From an uncultured Rikenellaceae bacterium (GTDB taxonomy: Bacteria > Bacteroidota > Bacteroidia > Bacteroidales > Rikenellaceae), in NCBI GenBank assembly GCA_947038135.1, contig CAMQVM010000049.1:1-8847 (forward strand): a stretch of DNA of 8,847 nucleotides, read 5' to 3'. Of this stretch, positions 1 through 6,027 are shown piece after piece. The notes below the pieces were generated by a model. It was not told the origin of the DNA and searched no databases. It saw nothing but the letters and a program-made list of their open reading frames with translations. The translations under genes and the position numbers were made by a program. Numbering within the stretch: the first letter of the stretch is position 1; each line of letters starts with the position of its first letter.

Positions 1-2
1 TA

Positions 3-33
3 CAAATATATAGATACCATCTTAATTATCAAA
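3..33 (-). promoter_or_regulatory. Candidate Bacteroidetes sigma-70 promoter reading out of the window
   Basis: On the minus strand a TTTG box (33-30) is followed by exactly 19 bp and then TATATTTG (10-3). This matches the Bacteroides consensus TTTG-N19-21-TAnnTTTG at both boxes with correct spacing. The -33 box lies within the last codons of prfB and the stop codon is in the spacer. It would drive a gene to the left of the window, giving the downstream gene its own promoter after the operon ends. AT-rich DNA yields such matches by chance, so the downstream start is needed for support. Confidence 0.5.
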
Positions 34-40
34 ATTAAGA
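20..40 (-). other. 8-bp inverted repeat spanning the prfB stop codon
   Basis: The arms TCTTAATT and AATTAAGA (33-40 and 20-27) are perfect and separated by a 5-nt loop, covering the TAA at 22-24. In RNA this would be a weak, mostly A-U hairpin. It lacks a GC-rich stem and a clean U tract, so it is a poor intrinsic terminator. It also overlaps the candidate -33 box of the promoter at 3-33 and could be a protein site or chance. It is recorded because of its position at the operon end. Confidence 0.25.
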
Positions 41-1102
41 AGGTAAGATTTTATAAATATATCTATATCTCCTTCCAATACATTGGCGACATTGCTTGTC
101 TCAGTCAACGTACGATGATCTTTTACCATCTTATAGGGGTGTAACACATAACTTCTTATTTGGCTACCCCACTCTATTTTTTTCTTCTTTCCTTCAGCTT
201 CGGCACGTAAAGCCAGCTTTTTTTGCAACTCTATTTGATAAAGCTTACTTTTAAGAATCCTTATAGCATTCTCTTTATTCATCAGCTGCGAACGTGTTTC
301 AGAGTTCTCTACCACTATTCCTGTTGGAAGGTGATGTAGCCTCACTGCTGTCTCTACCTTATTTACATTCTGACCACCTGCACCACCACTACGGTAGGTG
401 TCCCAGTTTATATCTCCTGCATTAACTTCAATAGATATATCATTATCAACAGATGGGGTAACAAACACCGATGCAAAAGTTGTATGCCTACGTGCTCCAG
501 AGTCGAAAGGTGATATCCTTACTAGCCTATGCACTCCATTTTCACCCTTTAGGTAACCATAAGCTAATGTACCTTCAACCTCTATCATAGCAGATTTCAC
601 ACCTATACCATCTTCTTGAATATCAAGCATTTTACACTTATAACCTTTACGTTCTGCATATCGTGTATACATACGCAGCAGCATACTAGCCCAGTCAAGA
701 CTCTCAGTACCTCCAGCACCAGAGTTTATCTCTACAATTGCGCTAAGCCTATCTTCTTCGGCTGAGAGGGTTGATTTTGTCTCCATCTCTTCAAATGAGG
801 AGATAAAAGCACTATCTAACTCTGCCACCTCCTCAGCTGAAAGTAACCCTTCGGCCAAAAACTGCTCAGAGATATCTACCTCGTCAAACTGCGACTGAAG
901 AGCATTAAACCCCTCAACCCAAAGCTTAAGCTCAGCCACCTCTTTCATCACCTTCTCAGCATTTTGAGCATTATCCCAAAAGTTGCTAGACTCTATGATA
1001 GATTGCTTATCTTTTAAAACCAGCAGCTTACCGTCTACATCAAAGATATCTCCTCAACGTATCCATACGCTCCGAAAAGATCTTTTTATCCTCTCTGTTC
1101 AT
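22..1102 (-). CDS. prfB: Peptide chain release factor 2 (RF2), with programmed +1 frameshift
   Basis: RF2 recognises UGA and UAA stop codons in the ribosomal A site and triggers peptide release. The intact product is about 359 residues (E. coli RF2 is 365). It is built from 20 zero-frame codons (ATG at 1102, ending CTT at 1043), a +1 shift, and a body running from GAT at 1041 to TAA at 24-22. The stop-recognition tripeptide SPF is at residues 197-199 (505-513) and the catalytic GGQ at 242-244 (370-378). Their 45-residue spacing equals that of E. coli RF2. The SPF motif separates it from RF1, which carries PxT. An in-frame TAG at 1130-1132 blocks extension upstream, and ATG 1102 has only an AT-rich leader. 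The GTG at 951 is an internal Val codon, although a simple ORF call begins there. It is the last gene of the run, 63 bp after the radical SAM gene. Confidence 0.96.
1040..1054 (-). promoter_or_regulatory. prfB programmed +1 frameshift signal
   Basis: On the minus strand the site reads AGGAGA TAT CTT TGA T. AGGAGA is at 1054-1049, the slippery CTT at 1045-1043 and the in-frame TGA at 1042-1040. It differs from the E. coli site (AGGGGG TAT CTT TGA C) only in the purine hexamer and the base after the stop, with identical spacing. In the known mechanism, slow decoding of UGA when RF2 is scarce lets the peptidyl-tRNA slip from CUU to UUU, so RF2 controls its own synthesis. Here the base after TGA is T, giving the tetranucleotide UGAU. 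In E. coli UGAU terminates better than UGAC, so basal shifting could be lower. The effect in this host is not known. Confidence 0.93.
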
Positions 1103-1124
1103 TATATTAATTATTATAGTTTTA

Positions 1125-1132
1125 CAAAGCTA
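1125..1132 (-). promoter_or_regulatory. Candidate -7 promoter element upstream of prfB
   Basis: The minus strand reads TAGCTTTG, an exact match to the Bacteroidetes sigma-70 -7 consensus TAnnTTTG. It lies in the 63-bp gap and ends 22 bp before the prfB ATG, leaving room for a short leader. No TTTG -33 box lies 19-21 bp upstream: the nearest TTTG is only 10 bp away and a TTTA is 26 bp away. It may therefore be weak or a chance match. If real, it would let prfB be transcribed separately from the operon. Confidence 0.35.
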
Positions 1133-1165
1133 TACTGCCATGCAAAGCATATTCTACATAAACCA

Positions 1166-1960
1166 CTACGAAAAACTACACTCTATTCCTACCGCAGATA
1201 CTAACTTAGCTATCTCTTCTAACTCACCAAGCTCCACTTTAACTAAATTATCAGCTGGTGTATCTCTATCAAGCGAATATATCATTACAAGCGAAGGGTT
1301 AAGCTCTTTAAGAACATCTAACCAAGCCGCTATCTCTACTGGTGCCGTATTATCTATCATCACTCCATTATATTCACCACGAAGAAACATTGTTTGTATA
1401 ATAACCTCGCCTTTAAAAAGCTTTATGTTAGCTATTATATCACTCAACGAGTATTTGAATTGAGGCTGATTTATAGCGTCAATTGTTGCAGGTATTGCTG
1501 AATCTATTTTAAGCAGTGCTCGGTCTACCTTTTCGAGAGCCTTACGCACCTCTACACGTGCTAGCATTGTAGCATTGCTTAACACTGCTATCTTAGCCGT
1601 AGGATAGTAGCTATCTCGCAGCTTTATAACCTCATCGATTATAGCAAGGAAATCAGGATGCATTGTAGGCTCTCCATTTCCAGCAAAGGTAATAACATCA
1701 AGTGCGTCACCACTCTCTTTCATATCCTTAAGCTTTGAGCCAAGCTGCTCTACAACCTCTGCTGAGGCTGCAAACCGTAGCTTCCTGCCCTCTTTTACAG
1801 CAGCCAATGCGGCATCTGCATTCCAGCCACACTCGCAGTAGATGCAATCAAAGTTACATATTTTCCCATCACTAGGAGGTAAGTTAACGCCTAACGAGAC
1901 GCCTAAACGCCTACTTTTTATAGGTCCAAAAATTACAGAGTTGAAAAGTGCTGTTGCCAT
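1166..1960 (-). CDS. Radical SAM protein, COG0731-like Fe-S oxidoreductase
   Basis: This 264-residue protein has the radical SAM signature C35-x3-C39-x2-C42, whose cysteines hold the [4Fe-4S] cluster that cleaves S-adenosylmethionine. The N-terminal FGPIKSRRLG stretch before the cluster is typical of COG0731-type proteins, relatives of the wyosine-forming enzymes that are widespread in bacteria with no assigned reaction. A GNGEPT motif at 94-99 corresponds to the SAM-contacting GGE strand, followed by HPDF. A fourth cysteine, C44, follows the cluster motif directly. The only other cysteine is four residues from the C-terminus, so there is no clear second-cluster (SPASM-like) domain. The start ATG 1960 follows the amidohydrolase stop by 12 bp, so co-transcription is likely. 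Stop is TAG. The substrate cannot be deduced. Confidence 0.9.
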   Translation of the reverse strand: MATALFNSVIFGPIKSRRLGVSLGVNLPPSDGKICNFDCIYCECGWNADAALAAVKEGRKLRFAASAEVVEQLGSKLKDMKESGDALDVITFAGNGEPTMHPDFLAIIDEVIKLRDSYYPTAKIAVLSNATMLARVEVRKALEKVDRALLKIDSAIPATIDAINQPQFKYSLSDIIANIKLFKGEVIIQTMFLRGEYNGVMIDNTAPVEIAAWLDVLKELNPSLVMIYSLDRDTPADNLVKVELGELEEIAKLVSAVGIECSFS

Positions 1961-1972
1961 AATATTACTGTA

Positions 1973-3103
1973 TTAAACTATACGCTTAGTGCTGCTATTT
2001 TTTGTTAGCTTCATTGCATCAAGATCTACCCCAGTGATATTGATAATACCTGGACGTTTGCCAACCTCAACACTACCAGCCCAGCTATCGATACATAAAG
2101 CCTCAGCACCACCAAGGGTAGCCCACTTAACGATCTCTGCTAGCTCAATGTTAGGGTAACGCTCTTGTAGCTCTTTCATCTCATCTATCATAGATATCAC
2201 ACGATTTGAAGAGAGTGAATCTGTACCAATTGCTATTCTCACCCCACGGCTACGAAGATACTCAATATCGGTTATATTATTCTCAATATATATATTAGAC
2301 AGCGGACAAGTTACAATAGTAAGCTTACTGCCATATATCTCTTGCGCCTTATTGATATCGTCAGCAGATGCATAAATTGAGTGCACCAACATAATAGAGT
2401 CTCTTTGAGGAGATATAGAGCTAAATATACGTTTGCTCTCTTCTGCTCCTGCCATCTCTACCGACTCTTTGAAATGCACCGACAATACACCATCAGCTTT
2501 GACACCACTTTCGCTAGCTACACTACCACCACATAAAGATAGTATTCTATCATCCATAGTATAGGTAGCATGAGGAATAACAGTAGCAGCCAATCCTTTT
2601 GAGTGGTGAACAGCAGCTCTATCTACGCCCCAATGAAATGCCTCATCAGCACTCTTGCCATCCATATCAAATAGCTCTACAAGGCTATGATAGTATATAT
2701 CACTCTTCTCTTTCACCTCATATACATAATCGTTGTTATTATGGTCACCGACAGCTGTAACGCCATCGCTCCACATTTTAGCATCAATATACTGTGCCTT
2801 AGCACTCTTTTCGCTATCAGGAGTGTTATCGGTCTGCTTTATATTTATTATAGACGATATAAAGTGAGGTAACCCACCACCTTGCGATATTTTACCCTCA
2901 ACATACGAGTACTCAAGGTGAGAGTGTGAATTGACCATACCAGGAGCTAACACCCCTGAATAAAACTTTACATCTGCAAGAGAGTCTATATTTTCGACAT
3001 TGCTCTCTACTGAAACTATTGTGCCATCCTCTGATAGCGTTATTACTGGATTTTTTATCAATATACCACCACTTACAAGGTAGTGAGATGCTATTTTTAT
3101 CAT
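1973..3103 (-). CDS. Metal-dependent amidohydrolase / nucleoside-type deaminase family (TRZ/ATZ-like)
   Basis: This 376-residue cytosolic enzyme of the amidohydrolase superfamily has the metal and catalytic residues in the order used by S-adenosylhomocysteine deaminase-like proteins such as TM0936. H60-x-H62 lies in VNSHSHLEYS, H210-x2-E213 in SVHFKES, H241 in LVHSIYAS and D295 in IGTDSLSSN. A further His, H178 (IPHAT), lies in a position common in this group. The N-terminal 55 residues and the C-terminal segment (PGIINITG) form the small beta-sandwich that flanks the barrel. The family deaminates aminated purines, triazines or aminofutalosine. No menaquinone or purine genes are present to choose between these, so the substrate stays open. 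The 56-bp gap upstream is the second longest in the run, and no promoter match was seen there. Start ATG at 3103. Confidence 0.87.
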   Translation of the reverse strand: MIKIASHYLVSGGILIKNPVITLSEDGTIVSVESNVENIDSLADVKFYSGVLAPGMVNSHSHLEYSYVEGKISQGGGLPHFISSIINIKQTDNTPDSEKSAKAQYIDAKMWSDGVTAVGDHNNNDYVYEVKEKSDIYYHSLVELFDMDGKSADEAFHWGVDRAAVHHSKGLAATVIPHATYTMDDRILSLCGGSVASESGVKADGVLSVHFKESVEMAGAEESKRIFSSISPQRDSIMLVHSIYASADDINKAQEIYGSKLTIVTCPLSNIYIENNITDIEYLRSRGVRIAIGTDSLSSNRVISMIDEMKELQERYPNIELAEIVKWATLGGAEALCIDSWAGSVEVGKRPGIINITGVDLDAMKLTKNSSTKRIV

Positions 3104-3159
3104 TGCTTTATAAATTAAATTAACTATTGTAATAAACTAAACCTTTAAAGAGTATGGTA

Positions 3160-4404
3160 CTACTCTCCAAATTGATAATATTCAAAGGCTACCGTATCAC
3201 GTTCAGCAATAGGCAGGCTATCTTGAAGAACCCTCCAGCGCTTAGGTGGATTCAAAATAGCATCACCTTGCATAAAACCGTGGTGCAGCTCACTAAGGAG
3301 CATCTCGCCCAAGGCACGCTCCAAAAAAAACTTACTGGCTCTATTTTTAGGGTATAAATTAACCAACTCAGTAGTATCAACCGAGCGATTTACGATATCT
3401 ATAATACCAATAGTATCAACTACACCACCGATATCTTTAATATACATGACACTATCACGCACATATACCAAATCATATATCAGAGTATCAATTTGTATTA
3501 AATCGGCACTATCACGAACAACATAATTACTTCGAGGCTCAAAATAGATCTCACTATACATTATATCATTATATAGCTTATTGATAGGTTCAAAACCCAA
3601 CTTTCTCTGCATATAAAGAGCGCTAGCAATATCTTCAGGGTAGTAGTATGTTACCTCTACAGAGTCGATACGCATATTAATCTTTTTAGCATATTTGTTT
3701 TTATTGCCAAAATATATCAGCTCATATTTAAGCTCATTGATAGCCGTGTCAATTTTGTTTACCTCCATTGAGTGCGTAACCCACAACGCAGAGTCTTTTT
3801 CGTACTTCAACCACTTAGACCCTGTATTAAAATCTTTTTTAGATATAGAGTCACGTATATGATAAAATAGATACCTAGTACTATTTTTATCTGTCGAGTC
3901 TATTTTATAACGATATTTTATTTCGTAAGATCCTGGTTTATCCATTGCAATATTAAGATAACCATGGTGAAGAGAGTCTAGCGACTTTATAGTTATTGTA
4001 TCAGCACATTTATATAGTGTGATTTTGGTGCTATCTAATGCCCTCTTCACCCACTCAATATTAAGCTCATTTCTAAACTCAGCAACCGAACGGGTAATAT
4101 CAAGCTCAGCAACCGACTCATCAACAAGAACCTCAAGCACATTACTTTTACGACGAGCAAGCTCCTCAAGTGTGAACCTAAAATCTGCTACTGAACAGTT
4201 ATATTTTTTAAATACAGGTTCAAAAAATGACATAGAGTCAACACTTTGAGTTGGTATTATTTTTTTGGAATAACTATCCATAAAGGCACACTCCACCAAT
4301 ATCTTCTTCATGATATCATCGGGAATAACCTCAAGCTCATCTTTTCTGCACGATGCAAAAACTGAGAATAATGTAACTATAACTATTAAAAATCTAACTT
4401 TCAT
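3160..4404 (-). CDS. DUF4296 lipoprotein, possibly surface exposed
   Basis: This 414-residue protein has a lipoprotein signal peptide (hydrophobic 5-17, lipobox FASC with C19). The first residues after the Cys are RKDELE, which fits the K-(D/E)2 type of lipoprotein export signal described in Bacteroidetes, so transport to the cell surface is plausible. Residues 27-100 resemble DUF4296: IPDDIMKKIL, an acidic-aromatic helix, then FKKYNCSVADFRFTLEEL. Beyond this, residues 140-255 alternate in a beta-rich pattern (GYLNIAMDKPGSYEIKY, then INMRIDSVEVTYYY) reminiscent of a galactose-binding-like jelly roll. That reading is inference only. Residues 256-414 are not recognised and are rich in short hydrophobic-Asp-Ser/Thr units. 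ATG 4404 overlaps the permease stop as ATGA, which suggests translational coupling. Stop is TAG. Function is unknown. Confidence 0.85.
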   Translation of the reverse strand: MKVRFLIVIVTLFSVFASCRKDELEVIPDDIMKKILVECAFMDSYSKKIIPTQSVDSMSFFEPVFKKYNCSVADFRFTLEELARRKSNVLEVLVDESVAELDITRSVAEFRNELNIEWVKRALDSTKITLYKCADTITIKSLDSLHHGYLNIAMDKPGSYEIKYRYKIDSTDKNSTRYLFYHIRDSISKKDFNTGSKWLKYEKDSALWVTHSMEVNKIDTAINELKYELIYFGNKNKYAKKINMRIDSVEVTYYYPEDIASALYMQRKLGFEPINKLYNDIMYSEIYFEPRSNYVVRDSADLIQIDTLIYDLVYVRDSVMYIKDIGGVVDTIGIIDIVNRSVDTTELVNLYPKNRASKFFLERALGEMLLSELHHGFMQGDAILNPPKRWRVLQDSLPIAERDTVAFEYYQFGE

Positions 4405-5603
4405 ATCTTACTTAAACTAGCTCTTATTGTAATATATATAATACCTAAATTGATTACTGCCACACTAACAACCACCGACACAACATCTTGCCACTTAAGT
4501 ATCACAGGGTAGCTATCTACAAGCAGTGTTTCACTACCTATCGACACAAAACCTAAATATTGCTGAAGCAGTGTTATTGCAACTCCAACCACCACGCCGA
4601 AAACTATTCCCGAAAGGCTAATATAAAACCCTTGCATAAAAAACAGACGTTGAATAAACCCATCTCGAGCACCTAAAACCATTAAAGTGCCAATTTGTGT
4701 TTTTTTATCGGTTATAAGCATAACAAGCGACCCTATAAGCGAAAACGACGCAATAACCATTACCAAAATAGAGATAAAGAACACTACACGCTTCTCATTC
4801 TCTATGATTTCATATAACGCTTTTCGCTGCTCATATCGTGTGTCGACACTATATTCACTACCTATAATAGATGATATATCACGTTTAACATCATCTATAT
4901 CACCCCCCTCATTAACACGTACACCAATTGCCGAAATATACCCCTCTCGATTAAACAACTGCTGAGCAAACTTTAATGAGGTAACCACATACCTCTCATC
5001 TGTCTCGGCATCAAGCATAAAAATAGATGTAGGAAGCAGCTCTTTTTCACGGTATGATGGTGTAGGCAAAAAAGATGTTCGTGCTGTTGTTGGCACATAA
5101 AGAGCGAGCCTACGGCTAAGGTTGACATTAACACCAAGCCCATACGCCACACCCATACCCACCGACACATACTCTATATCGCCATAACCAGTAGAAAAAC
5201 GGCCTACTCTTATCATGTCATCAATAGGCACAACATACTTATATAGTGAATCAACCCCACGAACAGTTACGAGAGTCTGTGCATCATCATACTTTGCCAA
5301 CGCATTATCTTCAAGATACCGTGTTACAACATCTACCGTGGTAAGTTGCAACAGTTGAGGATATATTGAATCAGCATTAAATGGCTTACCAGTAACAGTT
5401 GATATTTTAAGATCAGCGTCAAACTTAGAGTTGAGCTGCTCCATCAACGAGCTGATACCATTAAATATAGATAACAACACAATAAGCGCCACGACAGGAA
5501 TAGCTACCGAGAGAGAACTCAACACCGATATAACATTTATAAGTGTGTGCGATTTCTTCGATAGCAGATATCTCTTGGCGAAAAAGTGGGCTAATTTTCT
5601 CAA
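4401..5603 (-). CDS. LolC/LolE-like ABC transporter permease (FtsX/MacB family)
   Basis: This 400-residue inner-membrane permease has the four-helix FtsX/MacB topology. TM1 is at about 23-46, followed by a large periplasmic domain (about 50-270), then TM2 (274-297), TM3 (324-347) and TM4 (374-394). The cytoplasmic segment DKKTQIGTLMVLGAR (299-313) is the family's conserved coupling region that contacts the ATPase. Relatives extract lipoproteins from the inner membrane (LolCDE) or act in mechanotransmission. No ATPase gene is in the window, so the partner must be encoded elsewhere. The start is TTG at 5603: the frame upstream runs into a stop (TAA in AAAAAATAA) without an ATG or GTG, and the next Met, M54, would delete TM1. 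It begins 11 bp after rbfA and overlaps the DUF4296 lipoprotein gene by 4 bp. Confidence 0.9.
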   Translation of the reverse strand: MRKLAHFFAKRYLLSKKSHTLINVISVLSSLSVAIPVVALIVLLSIFNGISSLMEQLNSKFDADLKISTVTGKPFNADSIYPQLLQLTTVDVVTRYLEDNALAKYDDAQTLVTVRGVDSLYKYVVPIDDMIRVGRFSTGYGDIEYVSVGMGVAYGLGVNVNLSRRLALYVPTTARTSFLPTPSYREKELLPTSIFMLDAETDERYVVTSLKFAQQLFNREGYISAIGVRVNEGGDIDDVKRDISSIIGSEYSVDTRYEQRKALYEIIENEKRVVFFISILVMVIASFSLIGSLVMLITDKKTQIGTLMVLGARDGFIQRLFFMQGFYISLSGIVFGVVVGVAITLLQQYLGFVSIGSETLLVDSYPVILKWQDVVSVVVSVAVINLGIIYITIRASLSKI

Positions 5604-5614
5604 ATTGCTTAATA

Positions 5615-6010
5615 TTATTTTTTAATATAAGCTGGATCTTCCTCTTCGTCTGGTGGAGAAATAACTATCCCCTCCATTAACTTATTTATAGATGCTGCAT
5701 ACTCTAATGAGTCATCTAAAAAGAACGCCACCTCAGGCATAATACGAAGTTGATTTTTAAGCTTCTTAGCAAGATCAATACGCACTCTGTAACTATTTTC
5801 TTGAATATGCTTAAGCACCAACTCATGCTTATCATAAGGAAATATAGATAGATAAACACGTGCTAGCTCATAATCAGGGCTCATTCGTACCACTGTAACA
5901 CTAACAAGGCTACCACGAACTAGATCGCTGCACTCCTTTTGAAATATATCGCTAATATCTCTTTTTATTTGATTGCCAATCTTCTTGGCTCTTGTTGACT
6001 CTTCTTGCAT
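5615..6010 (-). CDS. rbfA: 30S ribosome-binding factor RbfA
   Basis: This 131-residue cytosolic factor binds the 30S subunit during late maturation of the 16S rRNA 5' end and helps cells grow in the cold. The sequence shows the single KH-type domain of RbfA. It opens with TRAKKIGNQIKRDISDIFQKE, then the strand region VTVVRMSPDYELARVYLSIF (RbfA hallmark: basic-hydrophobic strand, SPD, A-x-VY), then a helix ending in RIDLAKKLKNQLRIMPEVAFFLDDS. The last 20 or so residues are an acidic tail (PPDEEEDP). Length matches the family (about 110-135). ATG 6010 is preceded by an A-rich leader instead of a Shine-Dalgarno. It sits 17 bp after the barrel gene and 11 bp before the permease, an arrangement I recall from other Bacteroidales. 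Confidence 0.95.
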   Translation of the reverse strand: MQEESTRAKKIGNQIKRDISDIFQKECSDLVRGSLVSVTVVRMSPDYELARVYLSIFPYDKHELVLKHIQENSYRVRIDLAKKLKNQLRIMPEVAFFLDDSLEYAASINKLMEGIVISPPDEEEDPAYIKK

Positions 6011-6027
6011 AATATTTTTTTTTAATT
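6011..6027 (-). promoter_or_regulatory. A-rich translation initiation leader of rbfA
   Basis: The 17-bp gap between the barrel stop and the rbfA ATG holds an unbroken run of nine A on the coding strand (T at 6015-6023), at positions -5 to -13 from the start. There is no Shine-Dalgarno. In Bacteroidetes, A-rich sequence just upstream of the start codon promotes initiation in place of anti-SD pairing, so this is a likely strong initiation leader. Confidence 0.5.

Noticed and set aside
20..40. Rho-independent terminator after prfB
   Set aside because: The stem is only 8 bp with two G-C pairs and there is no uninterrupted U tract, so it is kept only as an inverted repeat.
1140..1150. Small hairpin ATGC-TTT-GCAT after the radical SAM stop
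   Set aside because: A four-base stem is too short to act as a terminator or attenuator and is expected by chance.
1140..1463. Plus-strand open frame of 107 codons
   Set aside because: It lies almost wholly antisense to the radical SAM gene, with a low-complexity Ser/Thr/Ile-rich translation and no family resemblance; a shadow frame. The same holds for the other plus-strand frames at 983, 2687, 3154, 4019, 4687, 5431, 6080, 7387, 7687 and 7979.
3323..3330. Run of eight A (U8 in the mRNA) inside the DUF4296 gene, a possible slippage site
   Set aside because: It encodes Lys-Phe-Phe-Leu in an intact frame, lies near the 3' end, and no alternative downstream frame product looks conserved or meaningful.
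4973..5170. Second minus-strand frame of 65 codons within the permease gene
   Set aside because: It is a shifted reading of the permease coding sequence, rich in Cys, His and Trp and without a plausible leader; the permease frame is clearly the real one.
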